From the NCBI GenBank assembly GCA_022712945.1, contig JAFLJP010000053.1, positions 24,040 through 88,039 of the forward strand: a stretch of DNA of 64,000 nt, read 5' to 3'. The notes under the pieces are model-generated. The model searched no databases and was not told where the DNA came from. It was given only the letters and a program-made list of their open reading frames with translations. Below, piece after piece: positions 19,022 through 29,334 of this stretch. The DNA is from Gammaproteobacteria bacterium. GTDB lineage: Bacteria; Pseudomonadota; Gammaproteobacteria; RBG-16-57-12. The position numbers were made by a program, and so were the translations under genes. Positions within the stretch are counted from its first letter, which is position 1; the number at the start of each line of letters is the position of its first letter.

Positions 19022-20809
19022 TCAAGCCCCCGTTGTTTCTGTTGCTTGAATAGACTGTGGTTTGGCGTTTTTCAGTACTTGTTGCAACTGCTCCCCCGCC
19101 GCCGCTATCTGTTTTTTGGTGATCGGCTGCGTGCCATTACCCACGCTAATGCCGAGCAGTTGGTATGTTTTTTTATCTTCTTTTTTAAGCGTTTGAAGTA
19201 ATGCGAGCAGTTCACGGGTGGTTAGTGAGTGGCTCGATTGTGGGTGTTGAACGGGTTGTTGTTCGAGTGTGATTGGAATGAGTTGTCCAATCGGGTGTTC
19301 ACTGATTAATGCATCCAGCAGAACCACCTGTTTGCTGGTTTCCAGCAGCGGTTTCAGTTGCGCCAGCGGGTTGTTGCTGTAGATAATTTGAATGTTGCTG
19401 CACTTTTGCAGCTGTTCGGCAACCTGCCAGGCAACGCTATCGCTGCCAAAGGGGGAGCCGATGGCGAGTAGCAGTATCCCGGTTTTACTCTCCAACGGAG
19501 AGATGCTTTCTTGTTCGCTGCGTTGCACGGTCAGTGTCAGGAAGTGAGTGGCGCAGGAGATGCACGGGTCATAATTTCGCACCACCCGTTCGGCATAGAA
19601 ACGCAGCTCACTTTCACTCCGTTCCAGTCCGTATTTCTCTAGTGAGTGGGCGATATTCTGTTCGATACGGGCTTGATTCTGGCTGGTGGGCGGCACAATG
19701 ATCGCGTTAACAATCTCTCCTTGGCTATCAACCTCATAGCGATGCCACAGCAGCCCGCGGGGAGCTTCGCTACAGCCGAAACCGATGCCGGCCTGCGGTG
19801 TGACCTCGACGCTGGGTTGTTCTGGTGGTTGATATTTCCGCAAAATATTTAGCGCTTCACCAATGGCAAAACGGATCTCCACTGCTCGGGCAACAATGCT
19901 GTGGTACATGTTGTGGCTGGGGAAGTGGTATTGGGTTTGCGCCAGCGGTGCTAGCACTTCATCACTTAACCGATCCTGATTAAGGTTGAGCCTTGCCAGC
20001 GGCCCTAGCAGGTAGGGTTCGCCATCTAACAGTGAGTGCAGTGCGGTAGAGTGGGGGGCTTGATGCTCCTTGAAGTGTTGCAGGTATTCATCAATTGAGG
20101 TATCCAGCCCACTATCGGAGACAATACGCCCTTCATTCAGTGGATACTCATCTGGGTGGCGCATGGCGACACAGGTGAAGGATTGCACATCATCCGGGAG
20201 TTCCAGTGTATCAAGCCATAGAATCAATGCTTCGCTATCGAGCCACCCCTGTTCCAGTTGAGGGATTAATTTGGCAACCTGTCGAGTGCTGGGGGCGTGA
20301 TAAAAGCCGCCCACTTTAGCCCCTACTGGATGTACTGATCGACCGCCAAGCAGGGTGATCAGCTCATTGCCCAATGCTTGCAGGCGCAGGCCACGGCGTA
20401 CGGCTTCATCCTCTTTTTGTGCCAGCTCGATAATACTTTGGCAACCGAGAAAGTCGGGGGCTGCCAGCATATGAATATGCAGTGCGTGGCTCTGAATCCA
20501 CTCACCACAATAAAACACCCGGCGCAGTGCGCGAATCCACGGTGTGGTTTGGGTGTGAAAAATCGATTCGATGGCGTGCACGGCACTCATCTGATAAGCC
20601 ACCGGGCAGATACCGCAGATACGTGCCACGGTATCGGCTAGATCCTGATAACTGCGCCCCTCTAAAAACTTTTCGAAATAGCGGGGTGGTTCGTAAATGC
20701 GTAGTTTTAGATGGGTGATCTTGCCATCTTGAATCGAGAACTCCAGCGCACCTTCGCCTTCAACCCTGGCCAGTACCGGTACGTTGATTTTGATGCTCTT
20801 GTCGCTCAT
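19022..20809 (-). CDS. [NiFe]-hydrogenase catalytic (alpha) subunit, group 3b-like, with C-terminal M52 hydrogenase-maturation-protease-like domain
   Basis: L1 motif RICGICPVAYQMS; L2 motif DPCISCATH; then a 173-aa tail with GILLLAIGSPFGSDSVAWQVAEQL, QVVLLDALIS and SSHSLTTRELLALL resembling HybD/HycI. Confidence 0.9.
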   Translation of the reverse strand: MSDKSIKINVPVLARVEGEGALEFSIQDGKITHLKLRIYEPPRYFEKFLEGRSYQDLADTVARICGICPVAYQMSAVHAIESIFHTQTTPWIRALRRVFYCGEWIQSHALHIHMLAAPDFLGCQSIIELAQKEDEAVRRGLRLQALGNELITLLGGRSVHPVGAKVGGFYHAPSTRQVAKLIPQLEQGWLDSEALILWLDTLELPDDVQSFTCVAMRHPDEYPLNEGRIVSDSGLDTSIDEYLQHFKEHQAPHSTALHSLLDGEPYLLGPLARLNLNQDRLSDEVLAPLAQTQYHFPSHNMYHSIVARAVEIRFAIGEALNILRKYQPPEQPSVEVTPQAGIGFGCSEAPRGLLWHRYEVDSQGEIVNAIIVPPTSQNQARIEQNIAHSLEKYGLERSESELRFYAERVVRNYDPCISCATHFLTLTVQRSEQESISPLESKTGILLLAIGSPFGSDSVAWQVAEQLQKCSNIQIIYSNNPLAQLKPLLETSKQVVLLDALISEHPIGQLIPITLEQQPVQHPQSSHSLTTRELLALLQTLKKEDKKTYQLLGISVGNGTQPITKKQIAAAGEQLQQVLKNAKPQSIQATETTGA

Positions 20810-21582
20810 GACTGTTTCCGCTTATTGCCGGTGCTTTGAAACGGCTCGGCGGCGCTGTTGATGAAGAGAAATTTTTGCGCGATCTCTCGATCGACCAGCC
20901 CAAGCCCTTCCAGTCGATTGGCAAGTGCCGGGCAGTTGGCATCTTCCGCGGGGCCGAAACAGGCGTAACAGCCACGGCCTACGCTGGGGCAGAGTGCGCC
21001 ACAGCCATTTTGGGTGACCGCTCCCATGCAGGATTCGCCTCTGCTGACCATCACACAGACCTGTTGCTGGCGTTTGCACTCCAGGCAGAGTTTGTCGCGC
21101 TCGGGTTTGGGGGTGACGCGAAATAGTAGATCACGCACGGTGGTGATGATCTGCTGGCTGTTAATCGGACAGCCCCAGAGTGCTAGGTCGACCTTGACGT
21201 GATCGGATATTGGCTCGGAGTTATCGAGAGTATCAATATATTCCGGCTGGGCGTAAACACCGGCAATCCACTGCTGGGTATCCGCCATGTTGCGCAGTGC
21301 CTGAATTCCCCCGGCAGTTGCACAGGCACCCATGCTGATCAGGTAGGCGCTATTGGCCCGTATTTTTTGAATGCGCTCAAGGTCATGCTGAGTGGCGATA
21401 GAGCCTTCCACAAAGGCGATGTCGACGCTGGCGTTTTCATCTACTGGGCCTGCCTCGGCAAAGTGCATAATCTCCACCCGATCAGCAAGTGCCAGCAGCG
21501 ACTCTCCCATGTTGAGAAATGCCAACTGACAACCGTCGCAAGAGCTGAATTTATGCACCGCTATCTTAGGTTTGATCATCAA
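20806..21582 (-). CDS. [NiFe]-hydrogenase small (delta) subunit, group 3b-like
   Basis: VHKFSSCDGCQLAFLNMGE; SMGACATAGGIQALRN; WGCPINSQQI; C-terminal Cys clusters; overlaps gene for alpha subunit. Confidence 0.9.
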   Translation of the reverse strand: MMIKPKIAVHKFSSCDGCQLAFLNMGESLLALADRVEIMHFAEAGPVDENASVDIAFVEGSIATQHDLERIQKIRANSAYLISMGACATAGGIQALRNMADTQQWIAGVYAQPEYIDTLDNSEPISDHVKVDLALWGCPINSQQIITTVRDLLFRVTPKPERDKLCLECKRQQQVCVMVSRGESCMGAVTQNGCGALCPSVGRGCYACFGPAEDANCPALANRLEGLGLVDREIAQKFLFINSAAEPFQSTGNKRKQS

Positions 21583-22412
21583 AACCCCTTCACCTTAAAT
21601 AATGATTTTATCTGTGTATAGGTGAAGATTGGCCCATCACGGCAAATAAACTTGTCGCCGTACTGGCAGTGGCCACAGTGGCCGATGCCGCAGTGCATGT
21701 TGCGCTCCATGGAGAGGTAAAGATCCTCTTCGTTCACACCGCGTGCCAGCATATTTTTGACCACTACTTTCATCATTCCCTCTGGCCCGCACATCACCAC
21801 CATCACCTGCTCGGGGTTGAAGCGCAGCTGCTCAAACAGGTCGGTGACCCGGCCAATGTGCCACGGCCAGATCGGATCACCGGCATCAGCAGCCAGCAGC
21901 ACCTGAGTGTCGGCCATCCGTCGCCAGTTGTCGTAGCGTTCGCGCCAGATAAAATCACTGGCGTGTTTGACTCCCTGCACAATATTCAAATGGCCGAAGC
22001 GTTCGCGTCGACGCGCCACATACTCAATAACGGAGACCACCGGCGCACAACCGAGGCCGCCGGTAATCACCACCACATCTTTTTGCTCTGCTCGTGCCAT
22101 CGGCCAGCCGTTGCCATAGGGGCCGCGCAGGCCGATGCGATCACCACGGTTGAGCTGTTCAATGCCGTGGGTGACCCGCCCTACCGCCCGGATAGTGTGG
22201 TCGATAATCTGCTCATCCTGTGGGTCAGAGACAATGGAGATGGCCACCTCGCCCACACCGTGCAGATATAGCATATTGAACTGCCCTGGCTTGAAGGTGT
22301 AGGCCGCTTGCTGTGTTGGATCGGTCAGTCTCAGTCGCAGAGTGAATAACCCCGGTGACTCCTGAATACGCTCGATAATTTCGGCTTCCAATGGCAGGTA
22401 GGGGTTACTCAT
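21579..22412 (-). CDS. FAD/NAD(P)-binding sulfhydrogenase gamma-type subunit
   Basis: FNR-like fold: [36 protein letters not shown]; terminal [21 protein letters not shown] Fe-S motif; ATG at 22412 chosen. Confidence 0.88.
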   Translation of the reverse strand: MSNPYLPLEAEIIERIQESPGLFTLRLRLTDPTQQAAYTFKPGQFNMLYLHGVGEVAISIVSDPQDEQIIDHTIRAVGRVTHGIEQLNRGDRIGLRGPYGNGWPMARAEQKDVVVITGGLGCAPVVSVIEYVARRRERFGHLNIVQGVKHASDFIWRERYDNWRRMADTQVLLAADAGDPIWPWHIGRVTDLFEQLRFNPEQVMVVMCGPEGMMKVVVKNMLARGVNEEDLYLSMERNMHCGIGHCGHCQYGDKFICRDGPIFTYTQIKSLFKVKGF

Positions 22413-23520
22413 CTTTGTCACCCTCACCGCAGATGATAGCGGCTTCGGCGGTCAGATCGATGCCAACGGGACACCAGCTGATGCAGCGCCCACAGCCGAC
22501 ACATCCTGAGCGACCGTATTGCGCGTGCCAACCACCCAGTTTATGGGTCATCCACTGGCGGTATTTGGTGCGGGTATCCGGGCGAATGGTGATGCCGTGA
22601 ATGTAGCTGTGGCCGGGAGAGAAGCAGGAGTCCCACTCACGATGGTGTTCGCTGGATTGACCATCCAGCGCCGCCAGCTCTCCCTCACTATGGCAAAAGC
22701 AGGTGGGGCAGACCGCCGTGCAGTTACCACAGCCAAGGCAGCGATCAGCAATTTTTTGCCATTGGGGGTGTTGCAGGTTTTTAAATAGCGCATCGTTTAG
22801 GTTTTGGCCGGGTAGCTGACGAGTTTGTTGTTCAGCAGCGTGAGTGAGTGCATGCTCTGCATGCTGTTGTTGAGCCTCAGTGGCGGGTTGAACGGGTAGC
22901 TTCTCAAGCAGTGCACCCCCCCGCTGATTGTGCGCTTCCAGCAGGAATCCATCATCCAGCTCGGTGAGCACAATATCGAAGCCGTAATGGGCTTGAGGGC
23001 CATCCCCAGTGCTGGCACAAAAGCAGGTGTTTGTGGGGTGGGTGCAGTTAACCGCGATCAACAGCAGCTGTTCGCGACGCTTTTTATAGTAGGGGTCGAC
23101 CTTCTCTTGCTGCAGAAAGTGTTTATCCTGAAGGTAGAGCGCGGCAATATCACAGGGGCGCACACCAATAATTGCGGTGGGTTTTACTTCTGGCTCCACA
23201 GTGGAAAAGTTCAGCTCACCTGTTTTGCTGCGTTGACTGCGCCATAAAACCTCCCGAGGTGTAAATAGATAGGGTTTGATCGCCTGCGGGCCGTTGGCCC
23301 AGGCAAACAGACGTGGCGAATCACTCTTCTCCAGGCGGTAGCTGCCGGGTGCCTGCTGGTCGTGGATGCCCTTGGGTAGCTGGTCGACACTGTTCAATGT
23401 ATCAAAAACAATAGCGCCATCCCGCAGCTGTGGGCCGACGGTGTGATAACCCGCCTCTTGCAGTGTTGTCAGCAAGGTAGGAAAGTTATCACGGGCTAAA
23501 AAAGATAGATCTTCTCTCAT
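22405..23520 (-). CDS. 4Fe-4S sulfhydrogenase beta-type subunit
   Basis: [17 protein letters not shown] and [16 protein letters not shown] ferredoxin motifs; operon position. Confidence 0.88.
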   Translation of the reverse strand: MREDLSFLARDNFPTLLTTLQEAGYHTVGPQLRDGAIVFDTLNSVDQLPKGIHDQQAPGSYRLEKSDSPRLFAWANGPQAIKPYLFTPREVLWRSQRSKTGELNFSTVEPEVKPTAIIGVRPCDIAALYLQDKHFLQQEKVDPYYKKRREQLLLIAVNCTHPTNTCFCASTGDGPQAHYGFDIVLTELDDGFLLEAHNQRGGALLEKLPVQPATEAQQQHAEHALTHAAEQQTRQLPGQNLNDALFKNLQHPQWQKIADRCLGCGNCTAVCPTCFCHSEGELAALDGQSSEHHREWDSCFSPGHSYIHGITIRPDTRTKYRQWMTHKLGGWHAQYGRSGCVGCGRCISWCPVGIDLTAEAAIICGEGDKDE

Positions 23521-23606
23521 CTGGCACCTTGTGATTGATGTTGATGTTAAGCTTAGCCCATATTGGGGTGTGATATAAGCGGTCAGTGACGCAAGGGAGT
23601 AAAAAA

Positions 23607-23837
23607 ATGTGTTTAGCTATTCCCATGCAGATTCTCTCGATTGATGGCACCACCGCGCGTTGTTCAGCCAACGGTGTTGAACGCGAGGTGAGCCTGTTTT
23701 TGATGCAGGATCGCTCATTGAGCATGGGTGATTTTGTGATGGTGCATGTGGGGTATGCGATTGAACAGGTGCAGGCGATAGAGGCGCAGCGTCGTTGGCA
23801 GTTGTTCGATGAGATGGATAGATCAGCCGATGCATGA
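23607..23837 (+). CDS. hypC: Hydrogenase maturation factor HypC
   Basis: MCLAIPMQILSIDG; short protein; operon context. Confidence 0.93.
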   Translation: MCLAIPMQILSIDGTTARCSANGVEREVSLFLMQDRSLSMGDFVMVHVGYAIEQVQAIEAQRRWQLFDEMDRSADA

Positions 23838-24186
23838 GCTGTCGATCTGTCAGGGGTTGCTGCGGCAGTTGTTGCCGATTGCCGCAAAACATCCGGGGCG
23901 ATTAATTCAGGTGGTGCTGCGCATCGGCCCGCTCTCTGGGGTAGAAGCGGCTCTGCTGCAAGCCGCTTTCCCCATCGCCGCTAAAGGCAGCGTGGCAGCA
24001 GAGGCTGAACTGGTGATTGAGCACTGCCCGTTGCGGGTGCGGTGCCCATTATGTGATGCTGAGAGCGAGGCGAGTGCCAATGATCTACGCTGTGGTGACT
24101 GCGGTAATCAACAGACCCGATTGACCAGTGGTGATGAGTTATTGCTGCTGTCGGTTCAATTTAGTGAGGAGTCCAACCATGTGTGA
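23830..24186 (+). CDS. hypA: Hydrogenase maturation nickel chaperone HypA
   Basis: MHELSICQGLL; zinc site CPLCDAES...CGDCG. Confidence 0.93.
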   Translation: MHELSICQGLLRQLLPIAAKHPGRLIQVVLRIGPLSGVEAALLQAAFPIAAKGSVAAEAELVIEHCPLRVRCPLCDAESEASANDLRCGDCGNQQTRLTSGDELLLLSVQFSEESNHV

Positions 24187-24919
24187 TAGCTGCGGCTGCA
24201 ACATCACCCCCGGTAATCAACACCTGCCACAGCGGGGAGAGGCGGTGGCAGTGCTTCAGGGGTTGTTGGCAGAGAATGACCATCAAGCGCTGCATAACCG
24301 GGAACACTTTGATCGCCACGGAGTCTTGGCAATCAATCTGATGTCTTCCCCTGGTGCCGGTAAAACCGCACTGCTGGAGGCGACCATCGCCCGGCTAAAA
24401 GATCGTTATCGTATTGCGGTGATTGAGGGGGATCTGGAGACTGAAAACGATGCCGAGCGGATTCGCGCCCAAGGAGTGCCAGCCATTCAGATCACCACCG
24501 GCAGCGCCTGTCACTTAGATGCTCACATGCTGCACCATGCACTGCATAAACTTGATCTGGAAAATATTGATCTGCTGTTTATTGAGAATGTCGGCAATCT
24601 GGTCTGCCCGGCGGCATTTGATCTGGGGCAGCGTGCCAATGTGACCCTGCTCTCCACCACTGAAGGGGATGATAAACCGGCCAAATACCCGCTGATTTTC
24701 CGTGCGGCTGATCTGGTGCTGCTAAGCAAGATTGATCTACTGGCGGTGCTGGATGACTTTGACCCCGCTAAGGCAGAACAGCATCTGCGTAATCTGGCCA
24801 GCAGTGCACCGATGTTAAGCCTCTCGGCCCGCAGTGGTGAGGGGATGGAGGCGTGGTTTGAGTGGTTGGCGCAGCAGAAATGCTCTCACCAAGCTGTCAA
24901 TCGTAGGAGCAAGCTTTAG
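24179..24919 (+). CDS. hypB: Hydrogenase maturation GTPase HypB
   Basis: MCDSCGC N-terminal metal site; NLMSSPGAGKTALLEATI; GDLETENDAERI; stop codon lies in a REP element. Confidence 0.93.
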   Translation: MCDSCGCNITPGNQHLPQRGEAVAVLQGLLAENDHQALHNREHFDRHGVLAINLMSSPGAGKTALLEATIARLKDRYRIAVIEGDLETENDAERIRAQGVPAIQITTGSACHLDAHMLHHALHKLDLENIDLLFIENVGNLVCPAAFDLGQRANVTLLSTTEGDDKPAKYPLIFRAADLVLLSKIDLLAVLDDFDPAKAEQHLRNLASSAPMLSLSARSGEGMEAWFEWLAQQKCSHQAVNRRSKL

Positions 24920-24968
24920 CTTGCGAAGCAGTGTTATGGTTTGATCGCAAGCTGAAGCTTGCTCCTAC
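24903..24968. repeat. REPIN-like doublet of GTAG-type REP sequences overlapping the hypB 3' end
   Basis: GTAGGAGCAAGCTTTAGCTTGCGA and TCGCAAGCTGAAGCTTGCTCCTAC in inverse orientation (one mismatch over 24 bp); each unit has a GCAAGCT/AGCTTGC stem. Confidence 0.8.
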
Positions 24969-24989
24969 CTGCGGGGTTGTATCTAAATT

Positions 24990-26078
24990 ATGTCTACCGA
25001 AGCAAAACAGTGGTTATCACGCATTCAAGCACTCAAGCTTCCAAATAGAGTGCACATTATAAATGTGTGTGGTGGCCATGAGCGCTCTATTGCCCAAGCT
25101 GGATTGCGTGGACTGTTACCAGAAAATATTGAGCTGATTCCGGGGCCGGGTTGTCCGGTTTGTGTCTGCCCAGAGGAGGATATTTACGCCGCTATCCAAC
25201 TGGCATTGAGTGAGCCGGTAACACTACTGGCTTATGGTGATCTGTTGCGGGTGCCAGTCAATCTGCCTAAAGGCGAGCCGCGTACCTTGATGGCGGCACG
25301 GGCAGAGGGTGCCGATATTCGCCCGGTCGCCTCACCTCAAGAGGTATTGGCCATTGCTCGGGATAACCCGGAAAAGCAGCACTGCTTTTTTATGGCCGGT
25401 TTTGAAACCACCACCGCACCGTTGGCAGCAATGCTGGCGGAAGGAGTGCCGGATAATCTCTCTATTCTGCTCTCTGCCCGGCTGACATGGCCTGCGGTGG
25501 CGCTACTGCTCAACTCTGATACTCCCGGTTTTGATGCACTGGTCGCCCCCGGCCATGTGGCAGCCATTATGGGGGCGCAGCAGTGGTCATTTGTGGCGCA
25601 ACAACACCGTGTTGCCACCGCAGTGGCAGGGTTCTCCAGCGAGAGTCTGCTGGCCGCTTTTTATTCCACTTTATGTCAACTGCTTGATGGCCAACCACGG
25701 CTGGATAACTGCTATCGTGACGTGGTGCGTGATGAGGGTAATTTAGCTGCACAACGGATCATTGAACAGGTATTAAAAGTAACCGATGCCCATTGGCGTG
25801 GTATCGGAGTGATCGCTAACTCCGGTTATACGCTACGTGATGGCTATATGAAGCATGACGCCCGACAGCGCTTCTCGATAGTTGATGATGCCCAGCGCCA
25901 CCGTGCCGGGTTAATGCCTACCGGTTGTGACTGTACCCAGGTGCTGCTTGGCAAAATCTACCCTAATCAATGCCCACTGTATGGCCGAAGCTGTACCCCG
26001 CGCCAACCAGTGGGGCCGTGTATGATTTCAGACGAAGGGGCGTGCCGAATCTGGTGGGCCGCCGGAGTTAAATCTTGA
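24990..26078 (+). CDS. hypD: Hydrogenase formation protein HypD
   Basis: VHIINVCGGHERSIAQAGLR; IPGPGCPVCVCP; FMAGFETTTAP; C-terminal CDCTQVLLGK. Confidence 0.95.
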   Translation: MSTEAKQWLSRIQALKLPNRVHIINVCGGHERSIAQAGLRGLLPENIELIPGPGCPVCVCPEEDIYAAIQLALSEPVTLLAYGDLLRVPVNLPKGEPRTLMAARAEGADIRPVASPQEVLAIARDNPEKQHCFFMAGFETTTAPLAAMLAEGVPDNLSILLSARLTWPAVALLLNSDTPGFDALVAPGHVAAIMGAQQWSFVAQQHRVATAVAGFSSESLLAAFYSTLCQLLDGQPRLDNCYRDVVRDEGNLAAQRIIEQVLKVTDAHWRGIGVIANSGYTLRDGYMKHDARQRFSIVDDAQRHRAGLMPTGCDCTQVLLGKIYPNQCPLYGRSCTPRQPVGPCMISDEGACRIWWAAGVKS

Positions 26079-28294
26079 GCGATATCGCTTACCGTTTGCT
26101 ATTGCGTGGTCGAGTACAGGGGGTGGGGTTGCGGCCGTTTATCTACCGTTTGGCACAGCAACATGGGGTTTGTGGCTGGGTACAAAATGGCATGGGGCAG
26201 GTGCTGCTGCATGTGGAGGGTGAGGCTCAAGCGCTCAGCTATTTTTTTGATGAATTGATGAGCGTCCCTGAACCCGCGCAATTTTGTGTGGCCGAAAAGC
26301 GGCTGGTGAACGGTGAGTTATCTAGCGAGTTTGTGATTCGCCCCAGTGGGCCCAGTGGGGCCGATGTGCATCTGCTGCCGGACTTGCCACCTTGTGATCA
26401 CTGCTTACAAGAGCTGTTTGACCCGGACAACCGCCGCTATCACTATCCATTTATCAACTGTAGCCACTGCGGGCCACGCTACACACTGCTTCAACGCCTC
26501 CCCTATGATCGCATCAACACCAGTATGGTCGATTTTCCGCTGTGCCAAAGCTGCTCAAAAGAGTATCAAGCGGTAACTGATCGTCGCTTTCATGCCGAGC
26601 CGCTGGCGTGTGAGGTGTGTGGGCCAACACTGACTTATCACGCTGGGAGCGAGCGGGTGTCGGGCAGTGAGCTGGCTCTGACTGCCGCCGTGGTGGCAAT
26701 CAAGCAGGGTAAAATTATTGCTGTAAAGGGAGTGGGGGGGTATCACCTGATCTGTGATGCCCGTAACTCATCGGCGATTCGACGGCTGCGCCAGCGAAAG
26801 GGGCGGCCCCACAAACCGCTAGCGGTGATGGGGTTGGCGACACAGCTGGCCGAGCTGGTGGTGCTGGATCAGTTAACGTTGCAAACATTGCATCGCCCCG
26901 CAAGGCCAATTGTATTGGCAGTCGCCAGGGTTGATACCGTTGATATTGCTCCTGAATTGAGTGAAATTGGTGTCATGCTCCCCAATAGCCCGCTGCACCA
27001 TCTGTTGCTGAATGATCTGGCAATACCTCTGATTGCCACCTCCGCCAATCTCAGTGGCGAGCCAGTGCTGACGATGGAAGATGAGGTAGAGCACCGTTTG
27101 AGCGAGGTGGCAGATGGCTTTCTACATCATGATCGCACCATCATCCACCCGGCAGATGATCCGCTCTATCGAATTATCGACAACACCCCACGCCCTCTGC
27201 GGTTGGGGCGTGGTAATGCACCACTGGAACTAACGCTGCCGTTTACGCTGGATAGGCCACTGCTGGCGCTGGGTGGGCAGATGAAAAACAGTATCGCCTT
27301 GGCGTGGCAAAATCGTATTGTATTATCGCCCCACATCGGTGAGCTGCATACCCCCCGCAGCCAACAGTTGCTGGCCGATAGTGTGCAGTGGCTGAGCACC
27401 CTTTATCAAATAACCCCTGAAAAAATATTGCTGGATGCGCACCCTGCCTATAGCTATCGACGCTGGGCTAACGCATCGGGCTTGCCGATCCATGAAATTT
27501 ATCACCACCACGCCCACGCCTCACAACTGACAGGCGAGTATCCTGAGATATCGCGCTGGCTGCTGTTCAGTTGGGATGGTGTCGGATTGGGGCCTGACCA
27601 AACATTATGGGGCGGTGAAACGCTATGGGGGCAAGCGGGTGATTGGCAGCGGCTGGCCAGTCTACGTCCCTTTTCTCTTCCCGGAGGTGACAAAGCGGGG
27701 CGTGAACCGTGGCGCTCAGCGGCAGCACTTTGCTGGCAGGTTGGGATTGATTACCGGCCACCAGTGGGTGGGGACTTGCTATACCAGGCGTGGAAAAAAA
27801 AGCTGAACTGCCACCCAATCAGCTCTATTGGTCGCCTGTTTGATGGTGCAGCCGCACTGCTTGGCTTGTGTAATGAGGTCAGTTTTGAAGGGCAGGCGGC
27901 AATGGGGTTGGAGGCGCTGGCCGCCGATACGGTGGCTGATGCCATCGAGCTGCCGCTGGTTCAAGATCAGCAGGGTATCTGGCGTGCCGATTGGGAACCG
28001 CTGCTGACAATGTTGCATAATGAACAGTTGAGCACTTCGCAGCGTGCCGCCATCGTCCACGAAAGTCTCGCAGAGATGCTACTTCAACAAGCGCTGCTGT
28101 TACGCCAGCAGTGTGGCCAGTTCGCGGTGGGGCTGAGTGGCGGTGTTTTCCAAAACAAACGCCTGAGTGAACGGGTGTTGTTGCTGTTGGAGCAACATAA
28201 CTTTAAAGCGTGCCTGCCAAATATTGTTCCGGTAAGCGATGCCGGACTGGCTTATGGTCAGGTACTGGCCTATTACCACGCCAACCACAAATAG
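26075..28294 (+). CDS. hypF: Carbamoyltransferase HypF
   Basis: Acylphosphatase-like RLLLRGRVQGVGLRPFIYRLA; zinc fingers CDHC...CSHCGPRYT; YrdC-like and Kae1-like domains (HHHAHASQL). Confidence 0.95.
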   Translation: MSDIAYRLLLRGRVQGVGLRPFIYRLAQQHGVCGWVQNGMGQVLLHVEGEAQALSYFFDELMSVPEPAQFCVAEKRLVNGELSSEFVIRPSGPSGADVHLLPDLPPCDHCLQELFDPDNRRYHYPFINCSHCGPRYTLLQRLPYDRINTSMVDFPLCQSCSKEYQAVTDRRFHAEPLACEVCGPTLTYHAGSERVSGSELALTAAVVAIKQGKIIAVKGVGGYHLICDARNSSAIRRLRQRKGRPHKPLAVMGLATQLAELVVLDQLTLQTLHRPARPIVLAVARVDTVDIAPELSEIGVMLPNSPLHHLLLNDLAIPLIATSANLSGEPVLTMEDEVEHRLSEVADGFLHHDRTIIHPADDPLYRIIDNTPRPLRLGRGNAPLELTLPFTLDRPLLALGGQMKNSIALAWQNRIVLSPHIGELHTPRSQQLLADSVQWLSTLYQITPEKILLDAHPAYSYRRWANASGLPIHEIYHHHAHASQLTGEYPEISRWLLFSWDGVGLGPDQTLWGGETLWGQAGDWQRLASLRPFSLPGGDKAGREPWRSAAALCWQVGIDYRPPVGGDLLYQAWKKKLNCHPISSIGRLFDGAAALLGLCNEVSFEGQAAMGLEALAADTVADAIELPLVQDQQGIWRADWEPLLTMLHNEQLSTSQRAAIVHESLAEMLLQQALLLRQQCGQFAVGLSGGVFQNKRLSERVLLLLEQHNFKACLPNIVPVSDAGLAYGQVLAYYHANHK

Positions 28295-28317
28295 AAGGGC
28301 AAGGGCAGACAGACGCT

Positions 28318-29328
28318 ATGGAAACACTCCCCAGTCATATCACCCTCGCCCACGGCAATGGTGGTTATTACATGCGCCAACTGATTGAACAGCTGTTTGC
28401 CAAACACCTTGCCAATCCCATTCTGAATCTGGCCGCCGATGCCGCAACACTACCCCCGATAAATGGAGTGCCAATGGTGACGGTGGATGGTTTTACCGTA
28501 CAGCCGCTGGAGTTTCCAGGGGGTAATATTGGCTCGCTGGCGGTACATGGCTCGGTGAATGATCTGGCAGTGGCGGGTGGTAGGGCGCGTTATCTTACCC
28601 TGTCGGCAATTATTGAAGAGGGGCTGCCAATGGCGCAGTTGCAGCGAGTGATCACTACACTCGCCACGACCGCCAATGACGCGGGTGTACAAGTGGTGTG
28701 TGGTGATACCAAGGTAGTACCCCGGGGCGAAGGGAGTGGGCTTTACCTTACCACCACCGCTATTGGTGAGCGGGTTTGCGAACAGCCGTTGGGCATGACA
28801 AATATTCAAGTGGGCGATACGATTTTGGTCAGTGGCCCGGTGGGTGATCACGGTACGGCGGTAATGCTGGCGAGAGAACAATTTGGTTTGAGTGGCGAGT
28901 TACAATCGGATGTGGCCAATGTTTATCCCCTGTGTGACGCTCTGTATAAGTTGCCGGGGCTGCGTTTTTTACGCGACCCCACCCGTGGTGGTCTCGCCAC
29001 CGTATTGCATGAGATACAGCAGGCAACAAAGTTGGGAATTTGGCTACAACAACAGGCGATCCCCCTCCGTGAACGGGTAGCAACACTGTGTGAAATACTC
29101 GGTTATGATCCCTACTACCTCGCCTGTGAGGGGCGGGTGGTGGCGGTACTGGATAACCAACAAGCTGATGCAGCCTTGGCTCGCTGGCAAGCACTGCCGC
29201 AAGGGGAAGAGGCGGCAATTATCGGTGTAGTAACAAATGAACCGCAAAGGGTGGTATTGGAGACCGAGCTGGGTGGTGAGCGAGTACTAGAAGAGTTAGC
29301 GGATGATCCGCTGCCGAGGATTTGTTGA
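28318..29328 (+). CDS. hypE: Carbamoyl phosphate dehydratase HypE
   Basis: ITLAHGNGGYYMRQLIEQLF; DPTRGGLATVLHEI; ends in PRIC, the conserved C-terminal cysteine; in-frame ATG at 28318. Confidence 0.95.
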   Translation: METLPSHITLAHGNGGYYMRQLIEQLFAKHLANPILNLAADAATLPPINGVPMVTVDGFTVQPLEFPGGNIGSLAVHGSVNDLAVAGGRARYLTLSAIIEEGLPMAQLQRVITTLATTANDAGVQVVCGDTKVVPRGEGSGLYLTTTAIGERVCEQPLGMTNIQVGDTILVSGPVGDHGTAVMLAREQFGLSGELQSDVANVYPLCDALYKLPGLRFLRDPTRGGLATVLHEIQQATKLGIWLQQQAIPLRERVATLCEILGYDPYYLACEGRVVAVLDNQQADAALARWQALPQGEEAAIIGVVTNEPQRVVLETELGGERVLEELADDPLPRIC

Positions 29329-29334
29329 ATAGCT

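Noticed and set aside
21669-22271. 200-aa plus-strand ORF opposite the hydrogenase gamma subunit
   Set aside because: Antisense shadow of a well-supported CDS in GC-rich DNA; no recognisable motif or RBS
23521-23606. Sigma-54 or FNR site in the divergent hydrogenase/hyp promoter (TGGCACCTTGTGATTG; TTGATGTTGATGTTAA)
   Set aside because: TGGCAC lacks GC at the correct -12 spacing; the FNR-like match has a poor second half-site
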